Source: Bryobacteraceae bacterium (GTDB lineage Bacteria; Acidobacteriota; Terriglobia; Bryobacterales; Bryobacteraceae). From it: DNA of 64,000 nucleotides. The notes under the pieces were generated by a model, which was given only the letters and a program-made list of their open reading frames with translations, was not told the DNA's origin and made no database searches. The position numbers and the translations under genes were made by a program. How positions within the stretch are numbered: position 1 is the first letter of the stretch; each line of letters starts with the position of its first letter. The stretch is from the NCBI GenBank assembly GCA_019748195.1, contig JAIEPW010000043.1, positions 1 to 64,000 on the forward strand, in the 5' to 3' direction. Shown here piece after piece: positions 47,208 through 59,932 of this stretch.

Positions 47208-47213
47208 ATTGTA
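47208..47213 (-). promoter_or_regulatory. -10-like hexamer of the DinB gene
   Basis: TACAAT on the minus strand ends six bases before the ATG at 47201, in the same GCTACAATTG context as ggt. Confidence 0.5.
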
Positions 47214-47278
47214 GCCGGATCGGGCGCGGCTGTAAGGAACCGTGCCCCGACGGCCGATCATGCGATCGAGGCTTTTCC

Positions 47279-48166
47279 ATGTGGCAGCTAACTTGGGGCG
47301 CGACCTTTCTCTTCCTTGCCCAGGATCTTGCCGGTCCAGCGTGGCTGGTCCCATTTCCCGGAGCGCAACCGCAGGAAACCCGGTCCCCGGCCTCGGTGCG
47401 CGCCCAATACGTCGCAGCCGCGAGCACCGCAGAGGTGATCGAGCACTACAGGAAACAGATTGCCGCGGCCGGTCTCACGCCGGTCGTCAACGGCGACGGG
47501 CTGGGAACGGCGATCCGCGCCTCCGCTCCGGAATGCGACCTCCTGATCCAGGTCCGGAAATCCACGGGCGGCACTCTCGTCCGGACTGCGTGTTCCTCAC
47601 GGGCGGAAGCCCCCGGCCCGCTCCCCGCCGTCACGGGAGCTCCGCCGGCGCGAAACCGGTCGCCTCAAGCGATGGTCGAGGCGCATCGCGAACGCGCCAG
47701 AACCACCATGCAGAAGTACGATCAGCCCGTCTACCCTCCGCATCCCAAGCTGGAAATCTGGGACGAAAGCACTCGCCCCCCGCTCGAATGGCCGGCGTGG
47801 CTCGTTCACATGCCCGGGGCGAGCCGAGCCCTCACGGTCACGCAGCGGGTGGACAAGAACGAAAAGCAGCCGTATCTGCATAGTTCGTTCACGACGAACG
47901 CGCCCATGACCGAAATTCACGAGTATTACGAAAGCTTGTTCACTGCTAACGGCGTGCCCCCGCCCGTCACCCGGCTCTCCACCGGGCAAACCCTGGGCGG
48001 CGTGATTCAGAACAAGTCCGGATCCGTGGAAGCGAACCGCTACGTACGCGGCAACCACGGCGCGCACTGGTCCTACCGCGTGTCTTACAACCGCAGCTAC
48101 CTCAACGCCCCGATCACCGTAACACTCACAGTGAGCACCCGCCCGGACTTCAAAAACCGGCGCTGA
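47279..48166 (+). CDS. Hypothetical protein with an internal duplication
   Basis: A 295-residue protein of unknown function. Its N-terminus is mildly hydrophobic (possible signal, about 1-16). Two halves resemble each other: PAWLVPFPGAQ (about 20-30) with ASTAEVIEHYRKQIAAAGLTPV (about 48-70), and PAWLVHMPGAS (about 173-183) with APMTEIHEYYESLFTANGVPPP (about 206-228). The linker contains many Pro/Arg residues. A duplicated small alpha/beta module is likely. The ATG is divergent from the DinB gene. Confidence 0.68.
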   Translation: MWQLTWGATFLFLAQDLAGPAWLVPFPGAQPQETRSPASVRAQYVAAASTAEVIEHYRKQIAAAGLTPVVNGDGLGTAIRASAPECDLLIQVRKSTGGTLVRTACSSRAEAPGPLPAVTGAPPARNRSPQAMVEAHRERARTTMQKYDQPVYPPHPKLEIWDESTRPPLEWPAWLVHMPGASRALTVTQRVDKNEKQPYLHSSFTTNAPMTEIHEYYESLFTANGVPPPVTRLSTGQTLGGVIQNKSGSVEANRYVRGNHGAHWSYRVSYNRSYLNAPITVTLTVSTRPDFKNRR

Positions 48167-48168
48167 TC

Positions 48169-48696
48169 TTAACGCCGATCGTCATTGCCGCCGAGTACGT
48201 CTCGGATATCGGCAAGGGTGACCAGAAGAGTCATCGGCTCCCGGCTGCTGCAGGTGAATCCAAGACTCAGATAAAACCTGCGGGCTTCTTCCGAAATCGC
48301 GTGTACAATAATTCCGCGAATGCCGATCAGTTCGGCCGCGCTTGCAACCCGCCGGGCGGCGTCACGAAAGAGCCCTCTACCGAGCCCTTTGCCCTGCCGC
48401 TCGCGATGCACGGCGAGGCGCGCAAGAACGGCCACCGGTATGGGATCCGGCATGTTCCGGCGGAACCTTCCCGGCGCAGCCGCCCCGGTGATAACACCTG
48501 ACGCGAGCGAATAGTAGGCGACCACGCGAGAATTCTGTTCGCACACAACGTAGGTTCGTGTGGCGCCACTCACCTGATTGGATCGTGCCCGGCGGCGCAG
48601 CCATTCGTTGAGAGAGGGCTCGCCGGAGTCGAACTCATCCAGGTCGTGGGACTCGCCGAGCGGGGCCGGCGAAGAAAGCGTGCTTACTTCTCCCAT
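48169..48696 (-). CDS. GNAT acetyltransferase, TacT-like toxin
   Basis: N-acetyltransferase of 175 residues. The acetyl-CoA pyrophosphate loop is RERQGKGLGRGL, and a conserved Tyr (RRFYLSLGF) sits where GNAT toxins place the catalytic Tyr. The N-terminal FDSGEPSLNEWLRRRARSNQ motif is typical of TacT/AtaT-type toxins that acetylate aminoacyl-tRNA. It overlaps the upstream antitoxin gene by 13 bases, the usual arrangement. Toxicity and tRNA target are inferred, not shown. Confidence 0.8.
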   Translation of the reverse strand: MGEVSTLSSPAPLGESHDLDEFDSGEPSLNEWLRRRARSNQVSGATRTYVVCEQNSRVVAYYSLASGVITGAAAPGRFRRNMPDPIPVAVLARLAVHRERQGKGLGRGLFRDAARRVASAAELIGIRGIIVHAISEEARRFYLSLGFTCSSREPMTLLVTLADIRDVLGGNDDRR

Positions 48697-48968
48697 GGAG
48701 AGGGCGTCTCCAGCGAGCGGCGCAGACGCTTGTTGGGGCGCGGAGGGCTGTCCAGCCGGGCCAGGTACTCCGCGAACGCGCGAGGCTCCACGGCGAACAC
48801 AGTTCGGTCAAGCAAGGTGTCTTCCGCGGCGCGGCGCGCCGCGTCGAGCACAAAGTCCGTCCTCGTCTTGCCTGCCAGCGAAGCCGCCTGGTCAATCAAA
48901 GCTCGGAGTTCCGGGCGAATGCGAAGATTCAGCGAATCGCGCCTGGGTGCTGCTGCGGGGTCGGCCAT
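48684..48968 (-). CDS. DUF1778 ribbon-helix-helix antitoxin, TacA-like
   Basis: A 94-residue protein: an N-terminal RHH DNA-binding domain (about 10-55, SLNLRIRPELRALIDQAASLAGKT) and a C-terminal extension (LARLDSPPRPNKRL) that probably wraps the partner acetyltransferase. The ATG at 48968 matches family length and has GGAG upstream. The first of the two genes, it is expected to repress its own promoter (see 48981-49022). Confidence 0.83.
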   Translation of the reverse strand: MADPAAAPRRDSLNLRIRPELRALIDQAASLAGKTRTDFVLDAARRAAEDTLLDRTVFAVEPRAFAEYLARLDSPPRPNKRLRRSLETPSPWEK

Positions 48969-48980
48969 TGTCGAACGCTC

Positions 48981-49022
48981 CAGTACTTTCTTCAATATAC
49001 CAGAGCGTACTGACATTGTCGT
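48981..49022 (-). promoter_or_regulatory. Toxin-antitoxin promoter with inverted repeat
   Basis: On the minus strand ACGACA (49017-49022) and TATATT (48994-48999) are 17 bases apart, 25 bases before the antitoxin start. The inverted repeat CAGTAC (48981-48986) / GTACTG (49007-49012) brackets the -10. It is a plausible RHH operator, with the antitoxin as candidate ligand. Confidence 0.5.
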
Positions 49023-49062
49023 TACGCGCTCGCTCAAGCGGCTCCCCGCTCACCCGATCCGA

Positions 49063-49068
49063 TATCAT
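49063..49068 (+). promoter_or_regulatory. -10-like hexamer of the M14 peptidase gene
   Basis: TATCAT ends seven bases before the ATG at 49076, and no ribosome site is present. Confidence 0.45.
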
Positions 49069-49075
49069 ATTCCCC

Positions 49076-51985
<2,910 letters not shown>

Positions 51986-52039
51986 TTCGCGGGGTTCCAG
52001 ATCGCTGCCTAAAGCGGAGATTCGCCCGCGACGATCTGG

Positions 52040-52045
52040 TACTCT
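52040..52045 (+). promoter_or_regulatory. -10-like hexamer of the esterase gene
   Basis: TACTCT ends eight bases before the ATG at 52054, with no ribosome site between. Confidence 0.45.
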
Positions 52046-52053
52046 CAACCGCA

Positions 52054-53520
52054 ATGAAAGCTCTCCTGCTGATGCTGGCGGCAATCGGCGCCGCCGCTCA
52101 GACCCTGGAACGCGCTCCCGGCGCGGACCCTGCCGCAAACCCGGGATTCCAGGGCCGCGCCTTCACTATCAGCTCGGAGATCCTGGGCGAGACCCGCACC
52201 GTTCTGGTGGCGCTTCCGCCGTCGTTCGAGAAAACCAGCGCGCCGCGCCGCTACCCGGTGGCGGTGATTCTTGACGGCCAATCCGTGATGTCGCGCGTCG
52301 CGCCAGCGGCCGCGGAACTGATCCGCAACGGCCAGATTCCCGAAATGGTGCTGGTCGGGATCGAAAACATTGACCCCTTCCGCGGCCGCGTTCGCGACCT
52401 GACCCCGCCTGGCCTTTCCGTGAGCGGCAGCAGCCGCAATGAAGGCGGCGACCGTTTCCTGGACTTCATCGAGCGTGAGCTTCTTCCGGCGATGGACAAG
52501 CAATTTCGCACCGCCGCCCCCCGCATCCTCATCGGGATGTCCTCCGGTGGCATCCTGGCCACGTGGGCCGCGGCTTCGCGGGATACCTTCCGGCTGGTGA
52601 TCTCGTTGGACGGGCCTATGCACCTGGATGCGCACTGGCTGCCGAAAAAATTGATCGCGCGGGCGAAATCGAGCGCCGTGCCGATTCATTACGCAGCCTA
52701 CTCCGCGCGGTTCGACTGGCCGACGGACCTGTGGAAGGAATTGCAGTCCGCCGCGCCGCCCGCCTGGCGTCTGCAACAGCAGCACCTGCCGCGCGAGACG
52801 CACAACTCCATGCTCATGCTGGGAGCGTATCTCGGGCTGCGGTTCGTGTTCGAGCCTTACTCCAAAATGTCCGCTCCGGAGATGCCCACCACCAGCATCC
52901 TGCCTTATTACGACAAGCTCAGCGCGGTCTACGGCGCGCCTCTCGAACCGCCGCAAAGCCTGATCCGCGAAGTGGTGGACGACCTCACGATGGAAGGCCG
53001 CGGCGCGGATGCGCGGCGTGCCTTCGAGCGGCTAACCAACCTTTACGGCCAGAGCGCGGACGCCCCGGCGCGATTGGCTCGCATCGCCGAGGTGGAAAAG
53101 CGGCCGCCCCCCGCCGAAACGGTGGAGAGCCTGTTGAATCAGCCCTTCCCAACTCCGGAAGAAGCCCGCGAGTTCCTCGGCGACTGGAAAGGCGAGGACT
53201 GGATGAATCCCGAGGCCCGTAACACCGCCCACGTCCGGATCCGCGTGGAAAACGGCCGGGTCGTGGGCGAGTCGTTCGATTACCCTCCCGGCATGGCGCC
53301 GATGCGGAGGCCGCTTCAACTCCTGAAAGTGGGCAAGGACACGATGACGTTCGGCTACATGAACGGTATGCGGCCTCGCGGCATGATCCTATGGGAGCTC
53401 AAGCGAAACGGCGAATACTTCGATGGCCGCATGCGCTGGGGCGGTGTCGCCTTCCGCATGGAGGACGGCCGGGAGCCGCCCGTAATTCACATGCGGCTCC
53501 GAAAGGTTACGGCTCAGTAA
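52054..53520 (+). CDS. Secreted esterase-D-like alpha/beta hydrolase
   Basis: Exported hydrolase of 488 residues (signal peptide about 1-16). The Fes/esterase-D fold occupies about 30-275. The nucleophile Ser is in GMSSGGILA (about 167), and the His in RETHNSML (about 250) may complete the triad. The C-terminal 200 residues form a second, unassigned beta-rich region. Related proteins hydrolyse siderophores or esters. Substrate unknown. It overlaps the E1 gene by seven bases at the 3' end. Confidence 0.83.
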   Translation: MKALLLMLAAIGAAAQTLERAPGADPAANPGFQGRAFTISSEILGETRTVLVALPPSFEKTSAPRRYPVAVILDGQSVMSRVAPAAAELIRNGQIPEMVLVGIENIDPFRGRVRDLTPPGLSVSGSSRNEGGDRFLDFIERELLPAMDKQFRTAAPRILIGMSSGGILATWAAASRDTFRLVISLDGPMHLDAHWLPKKLIARAKSSAVPIHYAAYSARFDWPTDLWKELQSAAPPAWRLQQQHLPRETHNSMLMLGAYLGLRFVFEPYSKMSAPEMPTTSILPYYDKLSAVYGAPLEPPQSLIREVVDDLTMEGRGADARRAFERLTNLYGQSADAPARLARIAEVEKRPPPAETVESLLNQPFPTPEEAREFLGDWKGEDWMNPEARNTAHVRIRVENGRVVGESFDYPPGMAPMRRPLQLLKVGKDTMTFGYMNGMRPRGMILWELKRNGEYFDGRMRWGGVAFRMEDGREPPVIHMRLRKVTAQ

Positions 53521-55613
53521 GCCAGCGTTTCCTCGAATTTCTCGATCAGATCCGCGTTCTGCGGCAGGATCTCGTCCTCGAGTTGCGGGTTGTAGCCAAC
53601 CCAGGTGTCCAGCGCGCCGATCCGGCCGATGGGCGCGTCCAGGTAGTCGAACAGCTCGCTCGCCACGCGAGCGCAGATCTCCGCTCCATAACCGAAGCTG
53701 AGCGTGTCCTCGTGCGCCATCACCAGCCGGCTCGTCTTCCGCAGCGAGCGCTCGATCGCGTTCCAATCGTATGGATTCAGAGTACGGAGGTCCATCACCT
53801 CCACCGTCTTCGCGGGATAGCGCTTTTCGATTTCGGCCGCCGCCTGCAGGCAGCGCTGCACCAGGAACCCGTAAGTCACAACGGTCAGGTGCTCGCCCGG
53901 CTTGACGATCCGCGCCTTCCCGAACGGGATGGTGTATTCCGCGCCCGGATGCGGCGTGCGGTTGTAAGGCTCGCGATACAGGCGTTTGTGCTCCAGGAAC
54001 AGCACCGGATCGTCGCAGCGGATCGCCGTGCGAAGCAGGCCGCAGGAATCGAGCGCGTTGGACGGAAACACCACCCGCAGCCCCGGGATGTGGGTGAAGG
54101 TCACCTCGCCGTTCTGGCTGTGGTAAATCGCGCCGCCGGTCAGGTACCCGCCGATCGCCACCCGGATCACCGCGGGCGCGGACCAGTGCCCGTTGGATCG
54201 CCACCGCATGGTGGCGAGCTCATCCCGGATCTGCATCATCGCCGGCCAGATGTAATCGAAAAACTGCACTTCCACCACCGGCTTCAATCCGCGCGAGGCC
54301 ATGCCGATCGCCCGCCCCACGATCCCCGCTTCCGCCAGTGGTGAATTGAACACGCGCCGCGAGCCGAACTTGATCTGCAGCCCGTGCGTCGCCTTGAACA
54401 CGCCGCCCTTGCCCTTCACCTCGCCCAGATTCTCCTCGCGGCTGCAATCGGCGACATCCTCGCCGAACACCACCATCTTCGGGTTGCGGGCCATCTCCTC
54501 ATGCAGCGTCCAGTTGATCTCGTCCACCATCGTCCGCGGATCGCCGGAAAATCGCGGCTGGGTCTCAAATTCGGAAGATGCGGGATCAACGGTCTCGCTG
54601 TAAAGGTGCAGCAGCGCCGAGCCTTTCGCCGGCGGGTCCGCCACCAGCACGCGATCCGTCGCCGCCTGCAGCTCCTCGTCCACCTCGCGCATGATCTGCT
54701 CGATCTCCTGCGCCGTGCTGTAGCCCGCGTCGATCAGGTAGCGCGGGAAACGGTGCAGGCAATCGCGTTGGGCTTCCCGCTCCCGTTCCGCCGCGGTTTT
54801 GTACAGTTTCTCGTCGTCCGACAGCGAGTGCGAGTACGGCCGCGTCACCATCCCGTGCACGAACGCCGGCATGCGCCGGGTGCGGGCGTATTCCACCGCC
54901 TCGCGCATGGTCTGGTACGACTCGAGGAAATCCGTGCCGTCGCACTTGAAGCGCTCCAGCCCCGGAAAGCCTTCCACCAGCTTGGATATGTCGCCGCCCG
55001 CCGTCTGCCGTTCCACCGGAACGGAAATGGCGTACCCGTTGTCCTCCACCAGAAAGATGACCGGAAGCTTGTCCAGGCAGGCCAGGTTCAGCGCCTCCCA
55101 GAACTCGCCTTCGCTGGTGGCGCCATCGCCGGTGCAGACCAGCGTCACTTCGTCCGAGTCCGGATTCAGGATCTTGCCCGCATGCGCGCAGCCGGCTGCC
55201 TGCAGAAATTGCGTCCCCGTGGGCGATGAACTGGAAACGATGTTCCACCGCTTGTGACCCCAGTGCGAGGGCATCTGCCGCCCCCCGCTGTTGGGATCCG
55301 CCCCCGCGCCCACCGAGCCCAGCAGCATCTCCTCCGCCGTCATGCCCAGCGCCAGGCACAGCGCCCGATCGCGGTAATAGGGATAAAACCAGTCGTAACC
55401 GGTCCGCATCGCGAGGCCGGCGGCGCAGGTCAGGGCTTCATGTCCGGCGCCGGAGATCTGAAAGAAAATCCGGTTCTGCCGCTTCAGCAGGATTTCCCGG
55501 TCGTCGATCCGACGGGATGTCTGCATGATTCGGAACGCCCGGAGCAGGTCTTCGCGGCTGAGCTGGGTTGGCTTCGCTGCGAGATCCGCCTTATGGTCTG
55601 TGCTGGTAAGCAT
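53514..55613 (-). CDS. 2-oxoacid dehydrogenase E1, fused alpha and beta subunits
   Basis: Thiamine-diphosphate enzyme decarboxylating branched-chain or related 2-oxoacids. The alpha part (about 1-330) has the ThDP motif [19 protein letters not shown] with the paired Asn in VEDNGYAIS. The beta part (about 365-699) contains [10 protein letters not shown] and [18 protein letters not shown]. The two are normally separate polypeptides, so this single 699-residue chain is a fusion. No E2 or E3 gene is adjacent. GGGAGAT is present before the ATG. It is the only gene in its transcription unit. Confidence 0.88.
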   Translation of the reverse strand: MLTSTDHKADLAAKPTQLSREDLLRAFRIMQTSRRIDDREILLKRQNRIFFQISGAGHEALTCAAGLAMRTGYDWFYPYYRDRALCLALGMTAEEMLLGSVGAGADPNSGGRQMPSHWGHKRWNIVSSSSPTGTQFLQAAGCAHAGKILNPDSDEVTLVCTGDGATSEGEFWEALNLACLDKLPVIFLVEDNGYAISVPVERQTAGGDISKLVEGFPGLERFKCDGTDFLESYQTMREAVEYARTRRMPAFVHGMVTRPYSHSLSDDEKLYKTAAEREREAQRDCLHRFPRYLIDAGYSTAQEIEQIMREVDEELQAATDRVLVADPPAKGSALLHLYSETVDPASSEFETQPRFSGDPRTMVDEINWTLHEEMARNPKMVVFGEDVADCSREENLGEVKGKGGVFKATHGLQIKFGSRRVFNSPLAEAGIVGRAIGMASRGLKPVVEVQFFDYIWPAMMQIRDELATMRWRSNGHWSAPAVIRVAIGGYLTGGAIYHSQNGEVTFTHIPGLRVVFPSNALDSCGLLRTAIRCDDPVLFLEHKRLYREPYNRTPHPGAEYTIPFGKARIVKPGEHLTVVTYGFLVQRCLQAAAEIEKRYPAKTVEVMDLRTLNPYDWNAIERSLRKTSRLVMAHEDTLSFGYGAEICARVASELFDYLDAPIGRIGALDTWVGYNPQLEDEILPQNADLIEKFEETLAY

Positions 55614-55692
55614 CGGTAGCGGGTGGATCTCCCGGTATTAGTGTAGCCAATGTCACCACCGCACCCAAGGGCCCAAGCACGGTATTCGCGCC

Positions 55693-55724
55693 GGAAGCGA
55701 TGTTACACTTGAAAATTCGCTTCC
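55693..55724. promoter_or_regulatory. Inverted repeat upstream of apt
   Basis: Perfect 8-bp arms GGAAGCGA (55693-55700) and TCGCTTCC (55717-55724) flank 16 bases containing TTACACT, which is -10-like. It may be an operator or an RNA hairpin at the head of the apt-ispE-prs cluster. The binding factor is unknown. Confidence 0.4.
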
Positions 55725-55737
55725 AACCCGAAACCAC

Positions 55738-56253
55738 ATGGAACATTTGAAAGCGCTCATCCGGGAAGTCCCGGATTTTCCCAAGCCCGGCATCAACTTC
55801 TTCGACATCACCACGCTCCTTAAGGATCCCAAGGGCCTGTCGGCGGTCATCGGCGGCCTTCGCGATCATTACGCCAGCCAGAAAATCGACGTGGTTCTCG
55901 GAATCGAAGCCCGCGGATTCATCTTCGCTCCTGCCCTCGCTTACGCCCTGGGTGTCGGCTTCATCCCCGTTCGCAAGCCCAAGAAACTGCCCGCCGCCAC
56001 GGAGCGAATCGAATACGCGCTCGAATACGGCGCCGACGCCCTGGAGATCCATCGCGACGCGGTGGAGCCCGGACAGAGCGTGCTGATCGTCGACGACGTC
56101 CTGGCCACCGGCGGCACCGCTCGCGCCGTCACGCAACTCGTGGAGAATCTGGGCGGCAAGGTCGCCGGTCTGGCCTTCGTCCTGGAACTGGATTTCCTCA
56201 AGGGCCGTGACCGCCTCTCCGGCTACGAAGTCCACTCGCTGCTCAAGTACTGA
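55738..56253 (+). CDS. apt: Adenine phosphoribosyltransferase
   Basis: Cytosolic purine-salvage enzyme forming AMP from adenine and PRPP. The 171-residue protein has the class I PRTase fold with the PRPP loop [16 protein letters not shown] (about 115-130) and the APT hood motif [15 protein letters not shown] near the N-terminus. [17 protein letters not shown] is also typical. It opens the conserved apt-ispE-prs-ribosomal-protein cluster, nine bases before ispE. Confidence 0.95.
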   Translation: MEHLKALIREVPDFPKPGINFFDITTLLKDPKGLSAVIGGLRDHYASQKIDVVLGIEARGFIFAPALAYALGVGFIPVRKPKKLPAATERIEYALEYGADALEIHRDAVEPGQSVLIVDDVLATGGTARAVTQLVENLGGKVAGLAFVLELDFLKGRDRLSGYEVHSLLKY

Positions 56254-56262
56254 AGCGCGCTC

Positions 56263-57234
56263 GTGAAACGCCTCCGGCTCAAGTCGTTCGCCAAGATCAA
56301 CCTGGATCTGCGGGTGCTCCACCGGCGGACGGACGGCTACCACGAGCTGCGGACCATCTTCCAGACGATCTCGCTCCACGACCTGATTGAGGTCGAGTAT
56401 CGCCGCAGCCGCGTTACGCGCCTGGAGATCGAAGGCAACGTCCATATCTCCCACAACCTGATCCTGCAAGCGGCCGAGGCGGCGCTGGACTCGCAGCGAG
56501 CCACGGCGTCGCTCCGTTTCGTGCTGAGGAAGAACATCCCCATGGGCGCCGGGCTGGGAGGGGGATCTTCGAACGCGGCGGCGGTTCTCCTCGCCATCCC
56601 ATTCCTGACCGGCAAGCCGCTGCCGGACCAGCCGCGGATCGCCGCGTCGCTCGGCGCGGATGTGCCGTTTTTTCTTCACGGTGGAACCGCACTCGCATGT
56701 GGAACTGGAACTGAATTGTATCCGCTGCCCGACGCCCGGTTTGGACCGGGCCTGCTGATCGCGCCGGAAATCCATTCCTCCACCGCGGACGCCTACCGGG
56801 CGCTGAATCGCCCCCCACAAGAGGCTGCGTTGACATCCCCGGAATCGTCATCTAAAATTAATGGTTTCCAGCACTTAGTCTGGTCCTTGAGCAGGTCTCG
56901 CGGAGGTGGGAGCGGGACCGGGTACGAGAACGACTTCGAGCCGGCCGTCTTCCGGCAATATCCCCAGTTGGCAAAGCTCTTGCGTGCCCTTGAGCGGCAA
57001 GGCGCGGCGCCCGCGCGAATGAGCGGCAGCGGTTCGTCATTGTTTGGATTTTGGGAGAGCAACACGCCGCGGGATCGGGCCGCGGCGGCCTTCCCGGGAC
57101 AACGGGTGGAGCGGATTCAGGTAGTCAGCCGGAGCCGGTATCAGCGGATCTGGTTGCGGCAGTTGCAGCCGGATTCGACAGGCGGATTGGGGAATCGACA
57201 CACATGGCTGCCCCCAGGCTGGTTCGGGCAATGA
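56263..57234 (+). CDS. ispE: 4-diphosphocytidyl-2-C-methyl-D-erythritol kinase
   Basis: GHMP-family kinase of the MEP isoprenoid pathway, phosphorylating CDP-ME in the cytoplasm. The start is GTG. ATP-binding PMGAGLGGGSSNAAA lies near residues 93-107. N-terminal SFAKINLDLRVLHRRTDGYHE and C-terminal ARMSGSGSSLFG (GHMP motif 3) complete the fold. At 323 residues it is slightly longer than usual, because of a Ser/Gly-rich stretch (about 185-225) between substrate lobes. Its stop overlaps the prs start (ATGA at 57231-57234). Confidence 0.92.
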   Translation: MKRLRLKSFAKINLDLRVLHRRTDGYHELRTIFQTISLHDLIEVEYRRSRVTRLEIEGNVHISHNLILQAAEAALDSQRATASLRFVLRKNIPMGAGLGGGSSNAAAVLLAIPFLTGKPLPDQPRIAASLGADVPFFLHGGTALACGTGTELYPLPDARFGPGLLIAPEIHSSTADAYRALNRPPQEAALTSPESSSKINGFQHLVWSLSRSRGGGSGTGYENDFEPAVFRQYPQLAKLLRALERQGAAPARMSGSGSSLFGFWESNTPRDRAAAAFPGQRVERIQVVSRSRYQRIWLRQLQPDSTGGLGNRHTWLPPGWFGQ

Positions 57235-58175
57235 GATTCAACCATCTCAAGATCTTCACGGGCACGGCTCACCGCGCGCTGGCGCAGGAGATCTGCCGCG
57301 AACTGGGCTGTCACCTCAGCGCCGCCACCGTCAAGCCGTTTTCGGACGGCGAAATTCACCTGCAAATCGAAGAAAACGTTCGCGGCGCTGATGTTTTCGT
57401 GGTCCAGCCGACGTGCACCCCGGTGGACCGCCATATCATGGAAGTGCTGCTGATGATGGATGCCTTGAAGCGCGCCTCAGCAGAACGCATCACGGCAGTG
57501 TTACCCTATTATGGGTATGCAAGGCAGGACCGCAAGGACCGGCCGCGCATGCCGATTTCGGCCCGCCTGGTAGCCAGCCTGCTGGAGCGCGCCGGAGCGG
57601 ACCGGATTCTTGCTCTCGATCTGCACGCAGCTCAGATTCAGGGCTTTTTCGATGTCCCGGTGGATCATTTGTTTGCCACGCCGGTGATGATCGAATACTT
57701 CGCGCCTCTCCGCGGGGACACGTTGATCGTGGTGTCGCCGGACGCCGGCGGCGTGGAGCGTGCGCGTGCGTTCGCCAAGCGGCTGGCCGCGCCCCTGGCG
57801 ATCATCGATAAGCGGCGGACGGAAGTGAATGTCGCCGAGGTGATGCACATCATCGGCGAAGTGGACGGGAAGGACTGCTTGATTGTCGACGACATGATCG
57901 ACACCGCGGGAACGCTGGTGAAGGCCGCCGAGGCTCTGTACAAACAGGGCGCGCGGTCGGTGCGCGCTTGCGCCACCCACGCCGTCCTGTCCGGCCCCGC
58001 CGTCGAACGCATTTCCGCGAGCAGCCTCACCGAGGTCATCGTCACCAATTCCATCCCGTTGCGCGAAGAAGCCGCCGCCTGTTCCAAGATCCGGACATTG
58101 TCGGTGGGGCCGCTGCTCGCGCAAGCCATCCAGTCGATCCATTCCGACGGGTCGGTCAGCACCCTATTCGTATAA
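57231..58175 (+). CDS. prs: Ribose-phosphate pyrophosphokinase
   Basis: PRPP synthetase feeding nucleotide, His and Trp synthesis. Length 314 residues is standard. Motifs: PFSDGEIHLQIEENVRG, the Lys/Arg flexible loop YYGYARQDRKDRPR (about 97-110), VSPDAGGVERA, and the PRPP-binding IVDDMIDTAGT (about 217-227). I chose the ATG overlapping the ispE stop because it gives the family's N-terminus directly. An upstream ATG at 57204 would add nine residues. Confidence 0.95.
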   Translation: MRFNHLKIFTGTAHRALAQEICRELGCHLSAATVKPFSDGEIHLQIEENVRGADVFVVQPTCTPVDRHIMEVLLMMDALKRASAERITAVLPYYGYARQDRKDRPRMPISARLVASLLERAGADRILALDLHAAQIQGFFDVPVDHLFATPVMIEYFAPLRGDTLIVVSPDAGGVERARAFAKRLAAPLAIIDKRRTEVNVAEVMHIIGEVDGKDCLIVDDMIDTAGTLVKAAEALYKQGARSVRACATHAVLSGPAVERISASSLTEVIVTNSIPLREEAAACSKIRTLSVGPLLAQAIQSIHSDGSVSTLFV

Positions 58176-58194
58176 GGAGTTTGAGGAATTTCGC

Positions 58195-58872
<678 letters not shown>

Positions 58873-58880
58873 CGGACCCC

Positions 58881-59477
58881 GTGCCGGCGGAATTTCTCAT
58901 CGCCGGGCTGGGGAATCCCGGTCCGGAATACGAGTTCACGCCGCATAACCTCGGGTTTCTGGTGATGGACCGGCTGGCGGAGCGGAATCAGATCCGGATC
59001 AGCCGGAAAGAGAACATGGCGTTCGTGGGCCTGGGGACCGTGGCGGGCAGGGAAGCGGCCCTCGCGAAACCGCAGACGTTCATGAATGTCAGCGGCCCTT
59101 CCGTGGAGGGGTTGCTGAAGCGATATGAGTTGGGGCCGGACCGGCTGGTGGTTGTCTATGACGAGCTGGACCTGCCCTGGATGCGGTTGCGGATCAAACC
59201 GAAGGGCTCGGCCGCGGGCCACAACGGGATGAAGAGCGTGATCCGCAGCGTGGGAACCAACGACTTTGCCCGGGTTCGCCTGGGCATCCATCCCGGTCAT
59301 CCCGTGGATGGCGCGCGGTTTGTACTCGCTCCTTTCAAGCGGGCGCAAATCGGGGACGTCCGCGATTTCGTGGATCAAGCCGCGAGCGCGGTGGAGTCCA
59401 TACTTGCCGAAGGCGTCGAGAAGGCCATGGCGGTTTATAACCGTCGCGCCCAAGGCTTAAATGAAGAGGAAGAATGA
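58881..59477 (+). CDS. pth: Peptidyl-tRNA hydrolase
   Basis: Recycles tRNA by cleaving peptidyl-tRNA. The 198-residue enzyme has GLGNPGPEYEFTPHNLGF at the N-terminus with the catalytic His (about 22), KPQTFMNVSG and the Asp in VVYDELDLP (about 94). It starts with GTG. The stop overlaps the rpsF start by four bases (ATGA), coupling the two. Confidence 0.94.
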   Translation: MPAEFLIAGLGNPGPEYEFTPHNLGFLVMDRLAERNQIRISRKENMAFVGLGTVAGREAALAKPQTFMNVSGPSVEGLLKRYELGPDRLVVVYDELDLPWMRLRIKPKGSAAGHNGMKSVIRSVGTNDFARVRLGIHPGHPVDGARFVLAPFKRAQIGDVRDFVDQAASAVESILAEGVEKAMAVYNRRAQGLNEEEE

Positions 59478-59914
59478 GAGTCTACGAAGAGCTGTTTATC
59501 CTTCGACCGAACGCCACCGATGAGGAAATCACCCCCCTCGTCGAGCAACTCACCGGGCTGATCACCAGTTCCGGCGGGGTCGTGGACGCTACCGAAAAAT
59601 GGGGCGTCCGCCGGCTGGCTTACCGCGTGCAGAAACACGCGGAAGGCTATTACATCCTGATCAAGTTCCACGCGGGCGCGACCCTCGTCAAGGAACTGGA
59701 GCGCCGACTGCGCCTCACTGACCTGGTGCTTCGATATCTCACCGTTCGCACCGATGAGCGCATGAAGAAGCTGGTGAAGCGCGCCAAGAAGCGCGAGGAG
59801 CGAATGAAGCGGAAGCCGCAAATGCCGGCCCCCGCCCCCGCCGCTCCCAGCGTCGAGCAGCAGATGTTGACCCAGCAGGCGCCCGTGCCGGGCGAACCGG
59901 CGGCCCAGGAATAA
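59474..59914 (+). CDS. rpsF: 30S ribosomal protein bS6
   Basis: Small-subunit protein pairing with S18. The S6 fold covers residues 1-95 (MRVYEELFILRPNATDEE onward), and the remainder is a Lys/Arg-rich then Pro/Ala/Gln-rich tail of about 50 residues. Translation overlaps pth. rpsR follows 18 bases later. No ssb gene intervenes between rpsF and rpsR, unlike in many bacteria. Confidence 0.94.
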   Translation: MRVYEELFILRPNATDEEITPLVEQLTGLITSSGGVVDATEKWGVRRLAYRVQKHAEGYYILIKFHAGATLVKELERRLRLTDLVLRYLTVRTDERMKKLVKRAKKREERMKRKPQMPAPAPAAPSVEQQMLTQQAPVPGEPAAQE

Positions 59915-59932
59915 GGAACAGGAGAAATCATC

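Noticed and set aside
57130-57230. A tRNA between ispE and prs, which is common in some bacteria
   Set aside because: The two genes overlap by four bases and the sequence shows no T-loop or acceptor-stem pairing. It is coding sequence of ispE.
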